A stretch of 38,270 bases of DNA from contig CADEGN010000015.1 in assembly GCA_902826865.1 (NCBI GenBank), positions 12,078 through 50,347 on the forward strand. The letters run 5' to 3'. Below, in pieces: positions 15,094 through 23,882 of the stretch (the first letter of the stretch is position 1; each line of letters opens with the position of its first letter). Made by a program: the position numbers and the translations under genes. The notes below the pieces were generated by a model. That model made no database searches. It worked only from the letters and a program-made list of their open reading frames with translations, and was not told the origin of the DNA. The DNA is from an uncultured Myxococcales bacterium. GTDB lineage: Bacteria; Myxococcota_A; Polyangia; Nannocystales; Nannocystaceae.

Positions 15094-16404
15094 TCAAAGT
15101 CCGTGCTTCTTCATGCGATCGATGAACGTAACCCTCGACATGCCCAGGCGCCGGGCGGCCTCGCTCTGGTTGCCCTCACTCGCCCGAAGTGCGTCTGCCA
15201 GCAAGCGACGCTCGAATGCGGCCACTTGCTGACGAAACGTGCCGCCCTCGGTGGCGCCGGTCTGCTCGGGGCTCGCGAGCGCGTCGCGACCGATCGCACC
15301 ACCGCCGGAGAGCGCCACGAGCCTCGCGATAGTGTTGTCGAGCTCGCGGATGTTGCCGGGCCAGGGCTGCGCGTGGAGGGCTTCGAGCAGGTCTGGAGCG
15401 AGCTCAACGTCGTCTACACCGAAACGTGCTGCGTGACGACGTGCGAATGCCTGGGCGAGCGCGACGATATCTTCCCTGCGCTCGCGCAGCGGCGGGACGA
15501 CAAGCTCAACGACCGCGAGTCGGTAGTACAAATCCTCGCGGAAGCGGCCGGCCGAGACCTCCGCGCGGAGATCGCGATGGGTGCACGCGACGAGTCGAAC
15601 ACTCACGCGGTGGGCGGCGTCTGCACCGACCCTGCGAACTTCGCCATCTTGGGCGGCGCGCAGCAGTTTGGCCTGCAGCCCGAGCGGGAGCTCGCCGGCT
15701 TCATCCAGCACTAGCGTGCCGCTGCTAGCCTGATCGAAGTAGCCGCGGCGGTCGGCAACTGCACCGGTGTACGCACCGCGCACGTGGCCGAACAACTCTG
15801 TCTCGGCAAGTGACTCTGGCACTGCCGCGCAGTTGAAGCGAACGAGCGGGCCGTTCGCATGCGGGCTGTGGGCGTGCAGGAGCGCGGCGATCGCTTCCTT
15901 TCCGGTACCCGTTTCCCCGCGAACGAGAACGTGCACGTCCCTCGGAGCGATACGCTCGACCGTGGCGAGAAGTCGGCGCAGCGCGGGCGAAGTCCCGATA
16001 ATAGGGTGCCCGATCACGCGCTCGGCCGCGGCGATGCGGTCGCGCCGGCGTAAGACAGAGAGTTCGGCCGCGCGACCAACGACGTGCCGCAACTCGTCGA
16101 TGTCGAATGGCTTGGTCAAATAGTCATGGGCGCCGGCCTTCATGGCCGCCACTGCGGTTCGTTCGGACCCACGCGCCGTCAGCAGGATGACCGGGACGCC
16201 CGGCTGCTCGTCGCGGATCCGTCGCAGCAAATCGAGGCCATCCATGCCTGGCATCGAGAGGTCTGTCACCACCACGTCGATTCCGTCGAGTCGCGACAAG
16301 GCCTCTTCGGCCGACGCAGCCGCGACGCACTCGTGGCGGTCGAGCACCTCCGCGAGCGCGTAGGTGACGGCCGGTTCATCATCGACGAGGAGGATTTTCG
16401 CCAT
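15094..16404 (-). CDS. NtrC-family sigma-54-dependent response regulator
   Basis: A complete 436-residue regulator. The receiver domain (1-115) has the acidic pair DDE (8-10), phospho-acceptor Asp48 and Lys98 in LTKPF. The AAA+ domain (about 130-365) has Walker A GETGTGKE (163-170), the sigma-54 contact loop GAYTGA (210-215; the canonical form is GAFTGA), Walker B LVLDEAGELP (231-240) and the R-finger region. A Fis-type helix-turn-helix closes the protein (NQSEAARRLGMSRVTFIDRM, 412-431). It should activate sigma-54 promoters when phosphorylated. Its first 26 bases overlap the end of the histidine kinase gene, so the two form a cognate pair. Phe-to-Tyr in the GAFTGA loop is tolerated in some family members. 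Confidence 0.95.
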   Translation of the reverse strand: MAKILLVDDEPAVTYALAEVLDRHECVAAASAEEALSRLDGIDVVVTDLSMPGMDGLDLLRRIRDEQPGVPVILLTARGSERTAVAAMKAGAHDYLTKPFDIDELRHVVGRAAELSVLRRRDRIAAAERVIGHPIIGTSPALRRLLATVERIAPRDVHVLVRGETGTGKEAIAALLHAHSPHANGPLVRFNCAAVPESLAETELFGHVRGAYTGAVADRRGYFDQASSGTLVLDEAGELPLGLQAKLLRAAQDGEVRRVGADAAHRVSVRLVACTHRDLRAEVSAGRFREDLYYRLAVVELVVPPLRERREDIVALAQAFARRHAARFGVDDVELAPDLLEALHAQPWPGNIRELDNTIARLVALSGGGAIGRDALASPEQTGATEGGTFRQQVAAFERRLLADALRASEGNQSEAARRLGMSRVTFIDRMKKHGL

Positions 16405-17662
16405 GGCCGCTTCCCAGTGGTAGCGATATCCCGATCACGGTACCGTGGCCGGGAGTCGAGGAGATCGTCAGCTCGCCGCCGTACATGCGAGCCACGCTGC
16501 GTGCGAGCACCAACCCGAGGCCGGTGCCTCCGGCGCGATCGCTGCGGAACGGCTCGCCCGCCCGGGCGACCGCGTCGGCGGACATTCCGATGCCGGTGTC
16601 TCTCACGAGAACAGCGACACACGAGTTGTCCCGAACACTTGCCAACGTCAACGTACCCCCCTTGGGCATCGCCTCGATCGCGTTCGCGCATAGGTTGGTC
16701 AGGGCTTCGCGCAGGCGACGTGGATCCGCGAGTACCCAGGGACTTGCCCCGTCGATCCGGATCGCGACGCCCGACTCTGCGGCGCGAGACTCAAACACGA
16801 GGGCGAGGTCATCGAATAGCGCGGCGAGATCGACGAGTTCGGGCGAGACGTCTGCTAGAGGTCGCGCGAGGGAGAGGTAGTCGGATAGCGTGCGCTCAAC
16901 CCGATCGATCTCGGACAGGGCGACACGCATGCGCTGTTGTTCGCGCTCGTTGGCTGGAGCTGACGCCGCCAGCTGCACCATCGCCTTGATCGACGTGAGT
17001 GGGTTGCGAATCTCGTGCGCCACCTTGGCGCCAAGCGCCTCGGTCTCCCGCGCCCGTGCTGCCGCCTCGGCGATCGCCCCGCGCCGCAGAGCATCGAGCG
17101 CCGCTCCGGCGCGGACGTGCGCGTCGCCCAACCCTACGATCGCCAACCAAGCTAGCGCGAGTGCGATCAGCCATGAGACAGCGGTGATCTGTGGAGCTGT
17201 GCCGGGCACCGGCCCGAGCGGAGGCGCCACGAGGAGAATCGCTGCAACGCCGGCCCCTGCGGCGATCATGATCCGCGCTTGACGTGCGCGGCCAAAGGCC
17301 GCGAGCGCCACCACGACGGGGGCGGAGCACGCGGGCAGCAATGGGCTGGCGATCCCACCGGTCCATGCGCTCGCGAACGCAAGGGCGGCAAGCGTCAATA
17401 GCAGCGAGGTCAACAGCCAGCGCTCGCTGACCAGCCGTCGTCGCAGGGCGAGTGATTCGAGCGTGAACGCAGCGAGGCCGATTCCCATGATCGTCCCAAC
17501 CGCCAGGAGTTGCTGGCGTGGTGCACCGCCGTTGGCTAGTAACGTTCCGTTGGCGAGCACACCGCATGCAACGACAGCCGGGCGCACGCGCAGGAACGCC
17601 GTCGAAGCCGCTCGCAGCTGCTCGGCGCGCAGTCGGTGGTGAGCCTCCATCTCGGCCAGCAT
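16379..17662 (-). CDS. Membrane sensor histidine kinase
   Basis: Start at ATG 17662 gives 427 residues; ATG 17650 is equally possible. About six hydrophobic segments occupy residues 25-185 with no large periplasmic loop, suggesting a membrane-embedded or intracellular signal. The dimerisation box is KVAHEIRNPLTSIK with the phospho-acceptor at His216. The ATPase domain shows LTNLCANAIEAM (N box), RDTGIGMS (G1) and GGTGLGLVLARSVARMYGG (G2). It overlaps the response-regulator gene by 26 bp. The arrangement resembles NtrB/ZraS-like kinases paired with NtrC-type regulators. The nested palindromes at 17713-17743 lie just upstream of the start. Confidence 0.92.
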   Translation of the reverse strand: MLAEMEAHHRLRAEQLRAASTAFLRVRPAVVACGVLANGTLLANGGAPRQQLLAVGTIMGIGLAAFTLESLALRRRLVSERWLLTSLLLTLAALAFASAWTGGIASPLLPACSAPVVVALAAFGRARQARIMIAAGAGVAAILLVAPPLGPVPGTAPQITAVSWLIALALAWLAIVGLGDAHVRAGAALDALRRGAIAEAAARARETEALGAKVAHEIRNPLTSIKAMVQLAASAPANEREQQRMRVALSEIDRVERTLSDYLSLARPLADVSPELVDLAALFDDLALVFESRAAESGVAIRIDGASPWVLADPRRLREALTNLCANAIEAMPKGGTLTLASVRDNSCVAVLVRDTGIGMSADAVARAGEPFRSDRAGGTGLGLVLARSVARMYGGELTISSTPGHGTVIGISLPLGSGHGENPPRR

Positions 17663-17712
17663 GCAGCGAAGCGAGCCGCTTGAAAACCGGCTCACGAGCG
17701 TTGTCGAGCCGG

Positions 17713-17743
17713 CGACAGCTGTCGGAAATCCGACAGATTTCCG
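17713..17743. promoter_or_regulatory. Three interlocking inverted repeats between divergent genes (candidate operator)
   Basis: Within 31 bases there is a perfect 12-bp palindrome CGACAGCTGTCG (17713-17724), CTGTCGG-AAAT-CCGACAG (17719-17736) and CGGAAAT-CCGACAG-ATTTCCG (17723-17743), each overlapping the next. They lie 51 bp upstream of the kinase start (minus) and 67 bp upstream of the membrane-protein start (plus). Such a ladder could be a dimer-binding site for a regulator, possibly the NtrC-type protein next door, or form alternative hairpins in RNA. There is no T-run on either side to suggest a terminator. Function is inferred. Confidence 0.5.
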
Positions 17744-17809
17744 AGTGCGGCGGTCGAGGCCATGCATCGCCAATTTCCTCGGCATGGACGATGCACAGCG
17801 CTGGCGAAC

Positions 17810-18454
17810 ATGAACGAGTCGACCTCAGACACAACCACAGCGAAAGCACGTGTCGCCCTCGGCTTCGCCCTCTGGCTTGTCGCCGCCCTCGCCGTCGGCG
17901 CGAGCGGTGTGCTTTCCATCGATCGCCGTGGCCTCATTCCCCTCATACTTCTGGGATCGACAGTTGTCCTGGTCGTGCTCGGCCGCGGCCGCGGCCCACT
18001 TGGCGTCATCGCCCGGAACGTCGATCCGCGCCTGCTGATCCTATTTCATGGGATTCGCGCCCCGATTGGCGCAAGCTTCTTGGTGCTGGCCGCTACCGAC
18101 CGGCTCGACCCGGTGTTTGCGTCGGTCGCCGGCTGGGGCGACATCTTGGTGGGTCTCACCGCTCCGCTGGCCGCCGCGGGTGGAATGCGTCCCGGGCGGG
18201 CGTGGACATGGGTTCGTCTGGCGTGGAATGCACTTGGCTTGGCCGACATCCTCGTGGTGGTCGTGATCGCCCAGTCGATTCTGATCGCCTCGGGCCACCC
18301 CGAGACAATGGCCGAACTGCTGACGATTCCATGGCTCGTGATCCCTCTGTTCATTGTTCCGATCGTGTTTGCCACCCATGGTCTGCTGTTCACGCGGTTA
18401 CGCGCCACGCGGGAGACCCCGACAACCGGCTTCGCTCCCGCGCCGGGAACGTGA
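17810..18454 (+). CDS. Polytopic membrane protein of unknown function
   Basis: The ATG at 17810 (MNESTSDTTTAKARVALG) is preferred to the frame's earlier start at 17762. It gives 214 residues with about six hydrophobic helices and short loops. The first begins near residue 14 (LGFALWLVAALAVGAS) and the last ends near 198 before a short polar tail. Between the central helices are the loops LLILFHGIRAPIGASF and AGWGDILVGLTAPLAAAGG. I do not recognise the family and see no catalytic motif. It is divergent from the two-component genes and shares their palindrome-bearing upstream region, so it may be a target of that system; this is only positional. Confidence 0.75.
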   Translation: MNESTSDTTTAKARVALGFALWLVAALAVGASGVLSIDRRGLIPLILLGSTVVLVVLGRGRGPLGVIARNVDPRLLILFHGIRAPIGASFLVLAATDRLDPVFASVAGWGDILVGLTAPLAAAGGMRPGRAWTWVRLAWNALGLADILVVVVIAQSILIASGHPETMAELLTIPWLVIPLFIVPIVFATHGLLFTRLRATRETPTTGFAPAPGT

Positions 18455-18510
18455 CCGAGACACGCAACGTCGGCGTAGCCAGCGGCCCTCAGTGCGCGTA
18501 AGGTGATCGC

Positions 18511-18963
18511 GTGCGGTTGCCCGAGATCGGCGAGATCGAGCTCTACCCGCGCGTGACGATCGAGGTCTCGCGCTGGAGCTTCACCAAGCGGCGGCCCGAT
18601 GGCAGCGTCGACTTCGTGTCGCCGCTACCATGCCCTTACAACTATGGCAGCGTCGCTGGTCACTCGGCCCCCGACGGCGATCCACTTGATGCGCTTATCC
18701 TCGGTCGTCGGTTACCTCGCGGCATCACCGTAACGTCAACGCTTCGGGCGGTTTTCGAATTCCGGGACGACGGATTGCTCGACCCTAAGCTTGTGTGCAG
18801 TCCGCATCCGTTGACGGACAACGAACGCCGCGGAGTCGAGCGATTCTTCGCGGTGTTCGCCGCGCTCAAGCGCACGCTTCACCGTGCACGTGGGCGCAGC
18901 GGCGATACGCGTGATGTCGGTTGGATGTGGCCGCACCCGGTGACCCGCGAGCCGTCGCCGTAG
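18511..18963 (+). CDS. Soluble inorganic pyrophosphatase-like protein with a partial active site
   Basis: A GTG start gives 150 residues, shorter than the usual 165-180 of family I. The core is present: PYNYG (42-46), the metal motif DGDPLD (55-60) and FRDDGLLDPKLV (84-95), which matches the E. coli D97, E98 (here Asp), D102 and K104 positions. The segment holding E. coli K29, E31 and R43 does not align residue for residue, and the late Tyr-Lys pair (Y141, K142) is Phe-Ala here (RFFAVFAALK, 111-120). It may be a divergent pyrophosphatase or a paralogue with another phosphate substrate. It is monocistronic, 33 bp from a converging gene. Confidence 0.75.
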   Translation: MRLPEIGEIELYPRVTIEVSRWSFTKRRPDGSVDFVSPLPCPYNYGSVAGHSAPDGDPLDALILGRRLPRGITVTSTLRAVFEFRDDGLLDPKLVCSPHPLTDNERRGVERFFAVFAALKRTLHRARGRSGDTRDVGWMWPHPVTREPSP

Positions 18964-18996
18964 CACGCGAGGTCGTCGCCGTTTTTTCGCTGTTGG

Positions 18997-20040
18997 TCAA
19001 CGATCGTACTCGTCGAGACGCGCGCGCAGATGCGCGGCCCCGATGGCCACCGCGGGGCGAAACAGGAGGTTCAACCCGGGGACCGCCAACAGCAACACCA
19101 CGCCGGCCCCGACGCCCGCCGCCAACGCGGGTTCGCGTTCGACGATCGCGATCTCGCGCGACCAGGTTCGGCCGAGGCTCTCGATGATTTCGCCGAGCAT
19201 CCGGAGGGGCGTAAGGAGGGTCCGGGCCCAGGGCTGCTTTACGCGCGCGACGCCGCGGACGAACCAGGGCGAGCCTCGCGCGGCGGTCTCTTCGCACTCG
19301 ACCGCCGCAACCGTGGTGCCCGGTCTCAGGGTGCGGCCGTTGTCGAGCGCTTCGACAACCATCCAGTGCAGCGTCCAGCCAGCCTGAATCACCCACGCCC
19401 ACAACGCGCCGAGCTCGGTAATGGCGCCGACGACGAGCGTGATCGGCACCACACCGATCGCGATGATGATGGTCTGTGCCAGGGTCTCGCCCGCGGCGCG
19501 ACCCCAGCCTTTGATGTACGGCTCGCGCGGGCCGAACCCGAGAAGTGTGCGACCACGTGCTGCGATGCGCGCGTACAAGCGGGCGAACAAAAACGGCGGG
19601 ATCGGGGCCATGGCCACAAACGTGCCGAAGAAGAGGGCGAGGAAGTAGAAGCCCGACGACATCCCGCTGCTCGCACGCAGGTCATCGGTCTGTAGCGCAA
19701 CGAGTGTGCAAACGGCAGCGAGGAGGAGCACAGGCGCGAGTGATTCACCGAGGATCGTCTGATCGCGGAGCATGACGCGGACCCCGACGAACGGCTGCGC
19801 GAGTCCGTAGGTGAAGCGCTCGCGCGGCCCACCGCGCGGGATCGGTCCGGGGGAGCGCACGATGTCGACGAGCCCGCGCCAGAACCCGCGCAGATCGCCC
19901 ATTGCGTCCTTGCGCGGCCCTTCGACATCGGCGACGCCGGTCGACCCCGTGGTTGTGCCGCCCCTGGTACGCGCCGTCGGATAGGGCGCCGTGGTACGGG
20001 CGCCCGGGTCAGGCGGCGCGGCCGGCGGGCTGCCAGACAT
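18997..20040 (-). CDS. Membrane protein with an EI24/CysZ-like C-terminal region
   Basis: From ATG 20040 the protein has 347 residues (GTG 20097 would add 19). A proline-rich cytoplasmic head (about 1-70, with PRGGPRERFTYGLAQPF after it) leads into four to six membrane helices. The last part, with LAVPGLNLLFRPAVAIGAAHL, resembles the end of EI24/CysZ-type proteins, in which a hydrophobic helix is followed by a Pro-rich turn and an Ala/Gly helix. That resemblance is moderate and the transport role of CysZ should not be carried over. The gene stands alone; the next minus-strand gene begins 182 bp to the right. Confidence 0.65.
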   Translation of the reverse strand: MSGSPPAAPPDPGARTTAPYPTARTRGGTTTGSTGVADVEGPRKDAMGDLRGFWRGLVDIVRSPGPIPRGGPRERFTYGLAQPFVGVRVMLRDQTILGESLAPVLLLAAVCTLVALQTDDLRASSGMSSGFYFLALFFGTFVAMAPIPPFLFARLYARIAARGRTLLGFGPREPYIKGWGRAAGETLAQTIIIAIGVVPITLVVGAITELGALWAWVIQAGWTLHWMVVEALDNGRTLRPGTTVAAVECEETAARGSPWFVRGVARVKQPWARTLLTPLRMLGEIIESLGRTWSREIAIVEREPALAAGVGAGVVLLLAVPGLNLLFRPAVAIGAAHLRARLDEYDR

Positions 20041-20221
20041 GCGGGGCCACATTACCGTGGGGATTGGCCCATTGTTCCAGGCAGAGGTATCGGCCACGGG
20101 AAGCGCCGCGGCGTCCTTCGCGGGCCTACGGCGGTGTTGTCGCGTCGCGGGGATGCCCGCCCACGTCTAGCTTACCCCGCTAACGTACACGGCGGGTCAC
20201 CCCCAAGAGATTCGCCAAGCC

Positions 20222-20704
20222 CTACTCCAGCCGGTCGGTCCGAAACCCGCTCGATCCGCTCATGTGTCCGTACCGCAAGCCGGAGCGGGTCGAGAAATAC
20301 GCCACGACTGCCGACGGCACGATGAAGATGGTAGCGATCAGGAGGAACACCGGGAAATCCTCCCAGGCGTCCAACGCAATTGCACCGACGACCGATGCAT
20401 ACACGATCATGATATGCACGCGCATAGCACTGCGTGCGAGCGCCGCGCAGCGGTCGAATGGCAGCGCGAGCGGATCGCGCCGTCGGCGGAAATGCGCGTA
20501 GACCATGGCAGGCATAATGCAAGAGCCGGCAATCGCAAGAATGAGATACAAGAGCCCCGCCAACGTGCCGGATACCCCACCGAGCGCACGGTTCAGGATC
20601 TCGATCAGCCCGAACACGATGACCGTGCCGACTGTCTGAAGCCCGACAAGGCCAGCCACTTCACGAGCGTCTCGGTCCCACGCGAACGGCACACGAAGTT
20701 GCAT
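20222..20704 (-). CDS. Small integral membrane protein of unknown function
   Basis: ATG 20704 (MQLRVPFAWDRDAREVAGLV) gives 160 residues with about four hydrophobic helices: near 18-40, 48-72, 98-118 and 122-142. The loop AHFRRRRDPLALPFDRC carries the positive charges and should be cytoplasmic. The overall pattern is reminiscent of YIP1-type four- or five-helix proteins, but I see no diagnostic motif. A longer reading to 20749 exists. About 300 bp without a recognisable gene separates it from the divergent hydrolase. Confidence 0.65.
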   Translation of the reverse strand: MQLRVPFAWDRDAREVAGLVGLQTVGTVIVFGLIEILNRALGGVSGTLAGLLYLILAIAGSCIMPAMVYAHFRRRRDPLALPFDRCAALARSAMRVHIMIVYASVVGAIALDAWEDFPVFLLIATIFIVPSAVVAYFSTRSGLRYGHMSGSSGFRTDRLE

Positions 20705-21002
20705 GACGGAGACATTGCTAGGTATGCATGGGCGTGCCCCGTGATGCAAGTGCGTCTAGGAACATAAGCGCCACCGATTTGGCGCTCGGCGACGTCGTTC
20801 GGGATGCTGTGTGCCTTGCGACGATGCGCGCAATCATGCGTCGCGCTCGCTCGGGTCGCGCAGGCCGCGCTCGTCGATCGCCTCGAGCCGCCGCTTTGTT
20901 AGTTCGACGCCGTGCGTGAGGCGCTGTCCGAACACGCGGAGGAGCGCACCGGGTACCTCGCCGCCAACCCGCCGCATGCCCAGGCCTGCTACGCTGCTTC
21001 CG

Positions 21003-21938
21003 ATGTTCGGAACCCTGAGGGCGCGCGCGAGCGCCCGACGCGTGTTGCGAGCGGTCGCCCGGTTGCCCAGCCCGCGGCTACCGATGTCACCGCGGGCCGT
21101 GCAGGCGCTTTTCGACGCGCGTCGACGCGCATCCGGACTCACCCGTCGCCGCGTGCGGTTGGGTGGCTTCGACCTTCCCTATCTCGAGGGCGGTCGCGGC
21201 GATCCGGTGGTGATGCTTCACGGCTTCGGCGACAACAAGGACAGTTTCGTCGAGGTCGCTGGAGAGTTGGTCGAACACCATCGAGTCGTGCTTCCGGATC
21301 TGCCGGGGTTTGGCGACTCGATCGCACCGCCCGGCACCGAGTTCAAGTTCGCCACCTTCGTCGAGGTGATGCGCCGATTTCTCGAGGAAGTCGTGTCGGG
21401 CCCGCTGCATTTGGCGGGCAACTCGCTGGGCGGTGCGATCGCAACTGCAATTGCGCTGGATGTCCCACAACGAGTTCGGTCGTTGGCGCTGATCGGCGCC
21501 GCGGGGTTAACTATGCCGACACCGAGCCCGCTCCAGGAGCGGATTGAAGCCGGCGAGAACCCGTTTGCCGTTCGAGATCCCGATGCCTATCACGCGTGGA
21601 TTCGGTTCGTGCTCGAGCGACCCCCGGCGATCCCCTGGGGCGTTTCGCGACACCTGGCCGAACAGTTTGTCCGCCGCGCGGATGAGCACGAGCGAATCCT
21701 CGGCGATCTTCTGCGGGAGCACACTGATCTTACGGACCGGCTGCCCCACATGGACGTCCCTACCCTGGTACTGTGGGGATCCCATGATCGATTGATCCAC
21801 CGCTCGGTGGCCCACGTGTTCCATCGCGAGATCGCACGCGCCAGGCTGGTCGTGTTGCACGGCATCGGCCACTGCCCCCAGTATGAGGATCCGAGCCGGA
21901 CGGCCTGGTTGTTGCGCCGGTTGTTCAGCGGCGGCTAG
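21003..21938 (+). CDS. Alpha/beta hydrolase
   Basis: ATG 21003 gives 311 residues; the frame stays open upstream but is not family-like. Motifs in order are the oxyanion HGFG (73-76), DLPGFGDS (99-106), the nucleophile elbow GNSLGG with Ser141, Asp262 in WGSHD, and His290 in HGIGHCPQ. The triad Ser-Asp-His is complete, and a helical cap lies about 175-245. It resembles esterases and C-C hydrolases of the MhpC/epoxide-hydrolase-like group; the substrate is unknown. A basic N-terminal helix (LRARASARRVLRAVARL) could associate with membrane. It is monocistronic. Confidence 0.88.
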   Translation: MFGTLRARASARRVLRAVARLPSPRLPMSPRAVQALFDARRRASGLTRRRVRLGGFDLPYLEGGRGDPVVMLHGFGDNKDSFVEVAGELVEHHRVVLPDLPGFGDSIAPPGTEFKFATFVEVMRRFLEEVVSGPLHLAGNSLGGAIATAIALDVPQRVRSLALIGAAGLTMPTPSPLQERIEAGENPFAVRDPDAYHAWIRFVLERPPAIPWGVSRHLAEQFVRRADEHERILGDLLREHTDLTDRLPHMDVPTLVLWGSHDRLIHRSVAHVFHREIARARLVVLHGIGHCPQYEDPSRTAWLLRRLFSGG

Positions 21939-22331
21939 GCGGCGCAGACCGTCGCGACGCGGGGGCCTCGGACGCGAAAAACAGGTCGTGGCACCGACCC
22001 GGATTCCAGCGTCCGTTTCTTGGACACGAAGCGCGACATCGTTGTCACCCCGTCCGCGAACCGGCCACAGCGAGAGGTCCCCCCACGAAGCGATGGGATG
22101 CGATGGGATGCGACGGGATGCGACGGGATGCGATGCGATGCGATGCGATGAGATGCAACGCGCTCCGCTGCAGCCAATCGATCACGGGTGCTGGCCGATC
22201 GATCGCGACGGCCTTTCAGCCAGGACCGACGGCGCCACTTCTGTGACTCGCTGCTTCTTCTTCGCCGACAAAACACGTTATTGTGATTGCCTGGACACCA
22301 CGTGTTGACCAAGGATGGCACCGGCTCGTCG
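21939..22331. other. Intergenic region of about 390 bp with a short tandem repeat
   Basis: No credible gene is seen on either strand. A minus-strand open frame crosses it, but its composition (His-Arg-Ile-Ser repeats) is the product of the DNA repeat at 22091-22156. The region probably holds the promoter of the hybrid kinase gene; I could not identify -35 and -10 boxes with confidence. Confidence 0.5.
22091..22156. repeat. GATGC/GATGGGATGC tandem repeat
   Basis: The decamer CGATGGGATG occurs twice, then CGACGGGATG twice, then the pentamer CGATG at least four times, ending GAGATGC. The units are nested: each decamer is two diverged pentamers. It lies roughly 175-240 bp upstream of the hybrid histidine kinase start. 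It is a simple-sequence tract likely to vary in length. Confidence 0.9.
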
Positions 22332-23882
22332 ATGAGAAGCACGTTCCACGTGGCGCAGCCCAGTACGAGTCCGTGGATGGCCATGTTGGAGTCGGCGAGC
22401 GATGCGATGTTGTGGCTTGACGAACATGGGCGTGTTCGCTGGGCAAACCTCGCCGCGTCGCGCGTGTTTTGTCGGCCAGGAGAGTCGTTGGCAGGTCACG
22501 AGATCTCGCGCTGGTTCCCGCGGACGAGCGGCTCAACCCGGGATGACGCACGCCCTGTCCTGTTCCAAGGTGCTCGGTTCGAGCAGGCGGAGTTCCATCG
22601 GTTGCCTGCCATCGGCGCTGACGGGAGCAACTTTATCGCGGAGGTCACGCTCTCGCCGTTTCATCACAGCAATGAGTACGGCCTGCTCGTGGTGTGTCGC
22701 GACGGGAGCGAGCATCAGCGGCTCGTGAGCGAGCTCCGCCAGGCCCAGAAGATGGAGTCCATCGGTCGGTTGTCTGGCGGTATCGCGCACGATCTGAACA
22801 ACGTCCTTACGGTGGTCAAGAGTTTCGGCGACCTCGCGCAGGAGGCGTGCGAGCCAGACTCTGTCGCCCACGAGCAAGTCGGGCAGATGCTCTCGGCGGC
22901 CGAGCGTGCGGCCTCGCTTACTCGCCAACTGTTGGCGTTTGCGCGCCGACAACCGCTGGCCCCGCGGGTCGTCACATTCAACGACATCTTGAAGGACACA
23001 ACACGGATGCTCCGCCGAATCATCGGGGAGGCGATCGACTTCAGGATGGTGCTTACGAGCGTTCCATGGCCGGTTCGCGTCGATCCCACCCAGTTCCAGC
23101 AGGTCTTGCTCAACCTCGTCGTCAACGCTCGCGATGCGATGACGACGGGTGGTCAGATCTCGATTCGCACAGGCAATCGCGAGGTCGATGATCGCGACGC
23201 GAGGGAGTTCGGCGGATCGGCTGCTGCAGGTGCATACGCGATGGTCTCCGTCAGCGATACCGGCGCAGGGATCGCGCCGGAGCTGCGGGCACGTATCTTC
23301 GAGCCGTTCTTCACCACGAAGGACGAAGGCAAGGGCACAGGACTCGGGTTGTCAACCTGTCAGGAGATCGTGCGACAGTGCCAAGGGTTCATCGTGGTGG
23401 AGAGTCAGGTCGGGCGCGGCACCACCTTCCGGATCTACATTCCGCGGGTGCATGCCACGGCCGAGGAGCGTGTCGTGCCGGTCACCACCGCGCCCTCGCG
23501 CGGCGGCTGCGAAACCGTCCTCGTGGTCGAGGATGACTCGCAAGTGCGGCGCGTCATCGCGGAGACGCTCTTTCGGCACGGATACCGCGTCCTCGTGGCT
23601 CAGCACGGTATCGAGGCGATTCGCGTTGTTTCCGATTTTGCTGGTCCAATCGACCTCCTTCTGACCGACGTCGTCATGCCGAAGATGGGAGGGCCGGAGT
23701 TAGCGAGCTACCTGCGACCGTCGATGCCTGACATGCGGGTGCTCTATCTCTCCGGTTACTGCGAGGAGGTGGTCGCCAACGAGCTCGACGGTGCCCGAGA
23801 AGTCGTCCTGGAGAAACCGTTCAGTCGTGGGCGCCTGCTCGACCGAGTTCGCGCGCTTCTCGACCAACGCGCGCACGTGTGA
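22332..23882 (+). CDS. PAS-containing hybrid histidine kinase with C-terminal receiver
   Basis: ATG 22332 gives 516 residues; a TTG at 22287 would add 15. A PAS domain (about 14-125) is recognised from ESASDAMLWLDEHGRVRWAN. The dimerisation box GGIAHDLNNVLTVV holds His153. The ATPase domain has LLNLVVNARDAM, VSDTGAGIAPE and GKGTGLGLSTCQEI. A receiver domain (about 395-510) has VVEDD, phospho-acceptor Asp446 (LTDVVMP) and Lys495 (LEKPF). No membrane segment is seen, so the kinase is probably cytosolic. No output domain follows the receiver, so phosphate must pass to a partner encoded elsewhere or the receiver regulates the kinase itself. Confidence 0.93.
   Translation: MRSTFHVAQPSTSPWMAMLESASDAMLWLDEHGRVRWANLAASRVFCRPGESLAGHEISRWFPRTSGSTRDDARPVLFQGARFEQAEFHRLPAIGADGSNFIAEVTLSPFHHSNEYGLLVVCRDGSEHQRLVSELRQAQKMESIGRLSGGIAHDLNNVLTVVKSFGDLAQEACEPDSVAHEQVGQMLSAAERAASLTRQLLAFARRQPLAPRVVTFNDILKDTTRMLRRIIGEAIDFRMVLTSVPWPVRVDPTQFQQVLLNLVVNARDAMTTGGQISIRTGNREVDDRDAREFGGSAAAGAYAMVSVSDTGAGIAPELRARIFEPFFTTKDEGKGTGLGLSTCQEIVRQCQGFIVVESQVGRGTTFRIYIPRVHATAEERVVPVTTAPSRGGCETVLVVEDDSQVRRVIAETLFRHGYRVLVAQHGIEAIRVVSDFAGPIDLLLTDVVMPKMGGPELASYLRPSMPDMRVLYLSGYCEEVVANELDGAREVVLEKPFSRGRLLDRVRALLDQRAHV

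Noticed and set aside
17781..17794. Sigma-54-like promoter core GG-N10-GC before the membrane-protein gene at 17810
   Set aside because: The spacing matches, but three other consensus positions do not, GG-N10-GC is frequent by chance at this GC content, and the predicted start would leave only a few bases of leader.
21935..22384. Minus-strand frame encoding His-Arg-Ile-Ser repeats
   Set aside because: The repeats are the translation of the GATGC DNA tract; there is no ribosome-binding site or domain.
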